Below are positions 60,371-64,000 of a stretch of 64,000 nucleotides of DNA, piece by piece. Under the pieces are notes generated by a model that saw nothing but the letters and a program-made list of their open reading frames with translations, made no database searches and was not told the DNA's origin. Source of the stretch: Citricoccus sp. K5. GTDB lineage: Bacteria > Actinomycetota > Actinomycetes > Actinomycetales > Micrococcaceae. Every line of letters starts with the position of its first letter. Position 1 is the first letter of the stretch. The position numbers and the translations under genes were made by a program. The DNA lies in NCBI RefSeq assembly GCF_902506195.1, contig NZ_LR732817.1, forward strand, positions 3,253,407 through 3,317,406. Reading direction: 5' to 3'.

Positions 60371-61162
60371 TCAGAACAGCGTCGTCAGGACACCTCCATC
60401 GACCCGTACCGCTGATCCGTTCGTTGCGGAGGCCAAGGGACTTGCCAAGAAGGCCACCATGTTCCCGATCTCGGCTGGCTCGATGAACCGTTCCAGTAGG
60501 GACGTCTGGTTCGTGGCGATGATGTCGCCTTTCATCTCGCTTGCCGAGACGTCCCGCAGGGCGGCCAGCGCCTCGATCGTCTGAGCGACGCCGTCCGAGT
60601 ACGTCGGGCCGCCCAGGACTGAATTCACGGTCACACCGGTGCCCCGGGTGAGTTTCGCCAGCCCGTTCCCCACCGCAGCCATGGCCGATTTCGACGTGCC
60701 GTAGTGGATCATGTCGGCCGGAATGTTCACGCCCGATTCGCTGGTCACGAAGATGATCCGGCCCCATCCCCGCGCGAGCATCGCCGGCATCACCCGCCTG
60801 GCGAGTCTCACCCCGCTGAGCACGTTGACTTCGAAGTACAGCCGCCAGTCTTCGTCCGAGATGCCGTCGAACGGTTTCACCTCGAAGAGTCCGACGTTGT
60901 TGATGAGGATGTCGATGTCCGTCAACCCGGAGCAGAGTCGATCCACCTGACGCGGATCGGAAAAATCGGCAGCCACGCCTTCGACGGCGACCTCGGGCAA
61001 CTCGGTCCGCAACGACTCAACCGCATCGGAGAGTTTCAAGGGATCCCGGCCGTTGAGTGTCACGTCAGCGCCTTCTCTGGCCAACGCTCTCGCAATCGCC
61101 AAGCCGATCCCCTGGGAGGAACCACTGATGAACGCCTTCTTCCCGCTGAGCTGCAGATTCAT
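60371..61162 (-). CDS. Short-chain dehydrogenase/reductase
   Basis: 263 residues, classical SDR. The cofactor turn is SGSSQGIGLAIA (about 13-24), NNVG follows, and the catalytic residues lie in FVTSESGVN (S) and IHYGTSKSAM (Y, K). GGAG precedes the ATG. It oxidises or reduces a hydroxyl/keto substrate with NAD(P); substrate unknown. It is divergent from the BTAD regulator at 61305 with 142 bp between them, a common arrangement in which the regulator controls the reductase. Its base composition, like the regulator's, appears slightly less GC-rich than the neighbours. Confidence 0.9.
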   Translation of the reverse strand: MNLQLSGKKAFISGSSQGIGLAIARALAREGADVTLNGRDPLKLSDAVESLRTELPEVAVEGVAADFSDPRQVDRLCSGLTDIDILINNVGLFEVKPFDGISDEDWRLYFEVNVLSGVRLARRVMPAMLARGWGRIIFVTSESGVNIPADMIHYGTSKSAMAAVGNGLAKLTRGTGVTVNSVLGGPTYSDGVAQTIEALAALRDVSASEMKGDIIATNQTSLLERFIEPAEIGNMVAFLASPLASATNGSAVRVDGGVLTTLF

Positions 61163-61304
61163 TCTTCTCCTTCAAGCCTCTTGGCCACGTTTCACGGCGG
61201 CGATCGCCGGCGGTGCCCACACCGTCAGCACCGTTGAACGCCACGGTGCCGCACCTGGATCAGCCCTGAATCAGTGGACGAGGGCGGATAAGTAACATGA
61301 GCGG

Positions 61305-63188
61305 GTGAGCGAGCTTCGGATCTGTGTCCTCGGTCAGGTCCGTGCCGAGATCGAGGGCGTGCCCCTACGCCTCTCCCGGGCCCGGCATCGCGAGATCCTC
61401 GGGATCCTGATAACCGCGCAGGGGCGGGCAGTGTCCACGGGCGGGCTGGTCGAGGATTTGTGGGAAGATCCCCCTGACGGCGCGGTGGGGGCCGTGCGAA
61501 CGTTCGTCGGTGAGATCAGGAAAGTGCTCGAGCCACAGCGTCCTCCGCGAGTCCCTTCGGAGATTCTCGTGACCGAGGGTGACGGCTATGCCCTGAGGCC
61601 CGTGCCCGCGGCGGTCGATCTCTGGCGCGCCGAGCAGGCCATTCGGGCCGCAGACGGCAGGAGCCCCGAAGTCAGCGAACCGTTGTTGTCTGCCGCGTTG
61701 GACGAGTGGCGCGGAACTGCCTTCGAGGAGTTCAGACGGCAACCGTGGGCCAAGAGTGAGAGGGCTCGGGTCGAGAGACTGCGGGCGGGAGCCGTGGAGC
61801 AACTGGCAGAAATTCGCCTCACGCTGGGTCGGCCACACGACGTCGTGGCGCTGCTCGAGGCTCAGATCGAAGAGTTCCCGTGGCGGGAAGAGGGCTGGAG
61901 GTTGCTCGCCCTTGCCCTGTACCGGTCTGCACGCCCGGGAGAAGCTCTGGACATCATCGCCCGTGCCCGCACCACTCTCATCGGGAGCCCCGGGGCCGAT
62001 CCACGTGAGCGGTTGACCGAACTCGAACGCGGCATCCTGCGTCAGGATCCGGCACTGGAGGTCCAGGACGGCGGGTCAATTCTGATGCGGACCGCCGCAG
62101 TCCAGGCACGGACCAGTCAGCGGACCCAACTCGAAAGCGCCACTGCGCTCCTGCCCCTCCTCGCGGTCTCCGGCGCCGTTGAGGTGGCGGCGGAACAGCG
62201 CACCGCCGTGATCGCCGCCGCCGAGCATGTCGGCGATCCGGAAGTGGCGGCCCGAGTCATCGGCGGTTTCGACGTGCCGGGAAGCTGGACCAGGTCGGAC
62301 GATCCCGCGCGTTCGACGGCGATCGTCGAGGTGGCCCTCCGAACGCTGACGGCCCTGCCGCTTGGCGCATCTGACCGGTTGCGGGCGCGACTCCTCGCCA
62401 CCATCGCCATGGAGTCCCGTGGCACCGCGAACCGACTCGCCGAGGCTGCCGAGGCAGAGCGAATCGCACGGCGGCTTGGCGACGCCGCCCTGTTGTGTTT
62501 TGCCCTCAGCTCACGCTATCTGCAGAGCTTCGAGACGGCAGGCCAGGCAGGGACTCGCGACATGCTCGGTGCTGAGATCGTTGCTGCCGCCGTCGGCGCG
62601 GAATTGCCGACTTTCGAGATCGAGGGACGACTGATCAGGATGCAGGCGCTCTGTGCCCTCGACGACGTAGCGGCGGCTTCTCGGCAGGCCGACCTCATCG
62701 ACGCACTCGCAGAACGCTTCGATCGTCCGCTGGCTTCTGTCTTCACCGCGTGGTTCCGGTGGTCCTTCATGGGCCGCCCTCCACCACCGGAAGGAACGGA
62801 GATGCCTGGATTCAGGGACGGGTTGTCCGGACTGGCAGAACTTACCCGGGCTGTTCGAACCGGGACGGAGCTCCCTGACAGCCGGTTCGGACCCTACGAA
62901 CCGTGGGCCAGGCCGTTGCTCCTGGCCAGGCAGGGGCGGCGCGAGGAGGCCGCCGCCGCTCTCGATGCGGTTCCAGATCCCCCGGACGACCTGATGCTCG
63001 AGGTGGCATGGTTCCTGACGGGCCTCGCGGCGGTCGAGAGCGGACACGACCTCGCCGCTCGTCGTGCGTACGACGCCCTTCTGCCAGCGGCAGGCGAGCG
63101 AGCGGGCGGCAGCGGGGCCATCGACCTCGGCCCGATCGCACCGCTGCTTGACCGGCTCAGGGCGGCTGCGTTCGACGGCCGGAGCTGA
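61305..63188 (+). CDS. BTAD/SARP-type transcriptional regulator
   Basis: 627 residues. An OmpR-like winged helix (LRICVLGQVRAEIEGVPLRL to WEDPPDGAVGAVRTFVGEIR, about 4-95) is followed by a bacterial transcriptional activation domain (about 100-245, VDLWRAEQAIRAADG to ERLTELERGIL), the plan of SARP/AfsR-DnrI regulators. The remaining 380 residues are helical and repeat-like but lack a visible NB-ARC P-loop. The GTG at 61305 has TAACAT six bases upstream, suggesting a leaderless mRNA. It probably controls the divergent SDR. Confidence 0.85.
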   Translation: MSELRICVLGQVRAEIEGVPLRLSRARHREILGILITAQGRAVSTGGLVEDLWEDPPDGAVGAVRTFVGEIRKVLEPQRPPRVPSEILVTEGDGYALRPVPAAVDLWRAEQAIRAADGRSPEVSEPLLSAALDEWRGTAFEEFRRQPWAKSERARVERLRAGAVEQLAEIRLTLGRPHDVVALLEAQIEEFPWREEGWRLLALALYRSARPGEALDIIARARTTLIGSPGADPRERLTELERGILRQDPALEVQDGGSILMRTAAVQARTSQRTQLESATALLPLLAVSGAVEVAAEQRTAVIAAAEHVGDPEVAARVIGGFDVPGSWTRSDDPARSTAIVEVALRTLTALPLGASDRLRARLLATIAMESRGTANRLAEAAEAERIARRLGDAALLCFALSSRYLQSFETAGQAGTRDMLGAEIVAAAVGAELPTFEIEGRLIRMQALCALDDVAAASRQADLIDALAERFDRPLASVFTAWFRWSFMGRPPPPEGTEMPGFRDGLSGLAELTRAVRTGTELPDSRFGPYEPWARPLLLARQGRREEAAAALDAVPDPPDDLMLEVAWFLTGLAAVESGHDLAARRAYDALLPAAGERAGGSGAIDLGPIAPLLDRLRAAAFDGRS

Positions 63189-63256
63189 GTACTTCCCTCG
63201 ACACACTGTGTGAAGCGACGTGACGCCAGACACAGCACTGGAGCGCCGATGTCCGT

Positions 63257-63262
63257 TAACGT
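63257..63262 (+). promoter_or_regulatory. Probable -10 element for the riboswitch transcript
   Basis: TAACGT at 63257-63262 would start transcription near 63268, at the first base-paired strand of the riboswitch. No clear -35 is seen. Confidence 0.45.
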
Positions 63263-63267
63263 GGGCG

Positions 63268-63365
63268 GGTAACCATCCAGAGCGGCCGAGAGACCTGGCT
63301 CGTCGACGCCGCAGCAACCCGTGGGGATTCCCCAGCCGGGTGCTACCGCCAGGACCGATGGAGAT
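63268..63365 (+). ncRNA. S-adenosylmethionine riboswitch (SAM-I/SAM-IV core)
   Basis: The conserved SAM core is present: AGAG-CGG-CCGAGAGACCTGG, GCAGCAACCC and GGTGCTACCGCC. P1 pairs CCATC (63273-63277) with GATGG (63357-63361); P3 pairs CCCG-GGGG with CCCC-CGGG strands around 63318-63340; CCTGG (63294-63298) can pair with CCAGG (63349-63353) as the pseudoknot. Downstream, CGGTCT (63416-63421) can pair with AGACCG (63449-63454) just before the ribosome site GAGAGGA, so control of translation is plausible. SAM would switch the gene off. Confidence 0.9.
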
Positions 63366-63467
63366 CCCACGGCTGAAGCGGTTCCCTGAACGTTGTCGCT
63401 TCGAATGACCCAGCACGGTCTGGACCCCGCCACGGGAATCCTTCGGTGAGACCGAGAGGACCACCGA

Positions 63468-64000
63468 ATGACCGCGACACCCCGCACCATCGCCGCCGTC
63501 CAGCCCGGCGCGAACCTCAGCGGCGGCCTGCCCACGGACTACGCCGGTCTCAAGAGGCACTTCCAGCCGCTCTTCGAGGACATCGCGGCGGGGTCCCTGG
63601 CCCGGGAGTTGAACCGCGAGCTGCCCTTCGACGCCGTCCGGAGCCTCGACGAAGCCGGGTTCGGGACCCTGAGGGTCCCCGTGGCCCACGGTGGTCCGGA
63701 GGTCAGCCTCCAGGACTTCTTCCACCTGCTGATCGACCTGGCCGAGGCCGATTCCAACGTGGCCCACATCTACCGCTCGCACTACGGTTTCCTCGAGGCC
63801 CTCCGCTTCCAGCCGCGGGAGGTCCAGGACGTCTGGTATCCGCTGGTCCTGGCGGGCGCCACGGTGGGCAACGCCTCCACGGAGAAGGGCGGCAATGCGC
63901 TGGGCGGTCTGAACACCACGCTGACCCCGACCGCCGGCGGCATGGAGCTCAACGGACAGAAGTTCTACGCCACCGCCTCCATCTTCTCCGACTACACCCG
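63468..64000 (+). CDS. Acyl-CoA dehydrogenase-family flavoprotein, SfnB/DszC-like (3' end cut off)
   Basis: The first 177 residues of a protein running off the right edge. GAGAGGA lies about eight bases before the ATG. FDAVRSLDEAGFGTLRVPVAHGG and DLAEADSNVAHIYRSHYGFLEAL match the N-terminal helical domain of acyl-CoA dehydrogenase-like flavin monooxygenases used in sulfur scavenging (SfnB, DszC and relatives), then GNASTEKGGNALGG enters the middle domain. A SAM riboswitch in its leader supports a role in sulfur acquisition: cleaving organosulfur compounds when SAM is low. A dehydrogenase role on an acyl-CoA cannot be excluded from the part seen. Confidence 0.82.
   Translation, partial: MTATPRTIAAVQPGANLSGGLPTDYAGLKRHFQPLFEDIAAGSLARELNRELPFDAVRSLDEAGFGTLRVPVAHGGPEVSLQDFFHLLIDLAEADSNVAHIYRSHYGFLEALRFQPREVQDVWYPLVLAGATVGNASTEKGGNALGGLNTTLTPTAGGMELNGQKFYATASIFSDYT

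Noticed and set aside
1-64000. tRNA, rRNA, CRISPR array, insertion sequence or phage genes
   Set aside because: None seen on reading both strands: no transposase or integrase motif, no regularly spaced repeats, no cloverleaf with a T-loop consensus.

Overview
The window is a GC-rich actinobacterial chromosome segment with many GTG starts. Many promoters appear leaderless: a TANNNT box lies 6-7 nt before the start codon. The gene set is most like Micrococcaceae (Arthrobacter, Citricoccus, Micrococcus relatives), an inference from gene content and the Arthrobacter/Brevibacterium-type homoprotocatechuate dioxygenase; no rRNA or tRNA marker is present. I see no insertion sequence, phage, CRISPR array or tRNA. 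It reads as a catabolic region made of several self-contained modules, most with their own regulator and transporter.

Layout. (a) 0-8 kb: a CitE-like lyase cut by the left edge, a CGNR zinc-finger regulator, a ThDP-dependent acetolactate-synthase-like enzyme, a DUF664 protein, and an ATZ/TRZ amidohydrolase with an NCS1 permease facing a PucR-type regulator. (b) 8-13 kb: alcohol/aldehyde oxidation (DUF779 protein, GAF-domain activator, ExaC-type aldehyde dehydrogenase, AdhP). (c) 13-18 kb: SRPBCC protein, SulP transporter, Lrp/AsnC regulator and a second ThDP enzyme. (d) 17.9-24.9 kb: IclR regulator, isopropylmalate-dehydrogenase-like enzyme, D-2-hydroxyacid dehydrogenase, class III CoA-transferase, HMG-CoA-lyase-like enzyme and a 2-hydroxycarboxylate (CitS-type) carrier. 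This looks like an undescribed pathway for a 2-hydroxycarboxylate. Two of its promoters share a 67-bp architecture: a CRP-like box, a -10 region and an IclR-type inverted repeat at identical spacing. (e) 25-35.3 kb: homoprotocatechuate meta-cleavage (a FAH-RraA fusion, GntR, hpaE, hpaD, hpaH, hpaI, a MobA-like flavin hydroxylase, an MHS transporter).

(f) 35.3-40.9 kb: metal homeostasis (CopA, CopZ and CsoR with two operators, a CDF exporter, and two proteins sharing a three-helix domain, one with a phosphatase fold that has lost its nucleophilic cysteine). (g) 41-48 kb: a membrane protein, a DUF2236 oxygenase, a CynX/NimT-type transporter, an asparagine-synthetase-like gene broken by one in-frame TAA, and rlmN. 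(h) 48-58.2 kb: quinate/shikimate catabolism (a transporter lacking its first helix, fused end-to-end with aroQ, then an MHS transporter, IclR regulator, TIM-barrel protein, flavoprotein, qsuD-like dehydrogenase and qsuB-like dehydratase). (i) 58.2-63.2 kb: DHA2 exporter, small hypothetical protein, SDR and a divergent BTAD/SARP regulator. (j) 63.2-64 kb: a SAM-I/SAM-IV-core riboswitch ahead of an acyl-CoA-dehydrogenase-like flavoprotein cut by the right edge.

The modules feed central metabolism: homoprotocatechuate would give pyruvate plus succinic semialdehyde, quinate/shikimate would give protocatechuate (ring-cleavage genes are not in the window), and ethanol would give acetate. TGTGA-N6-TCACA boxes ahead of three of these modules suggest shared CRP/GlxR-type carbon control.
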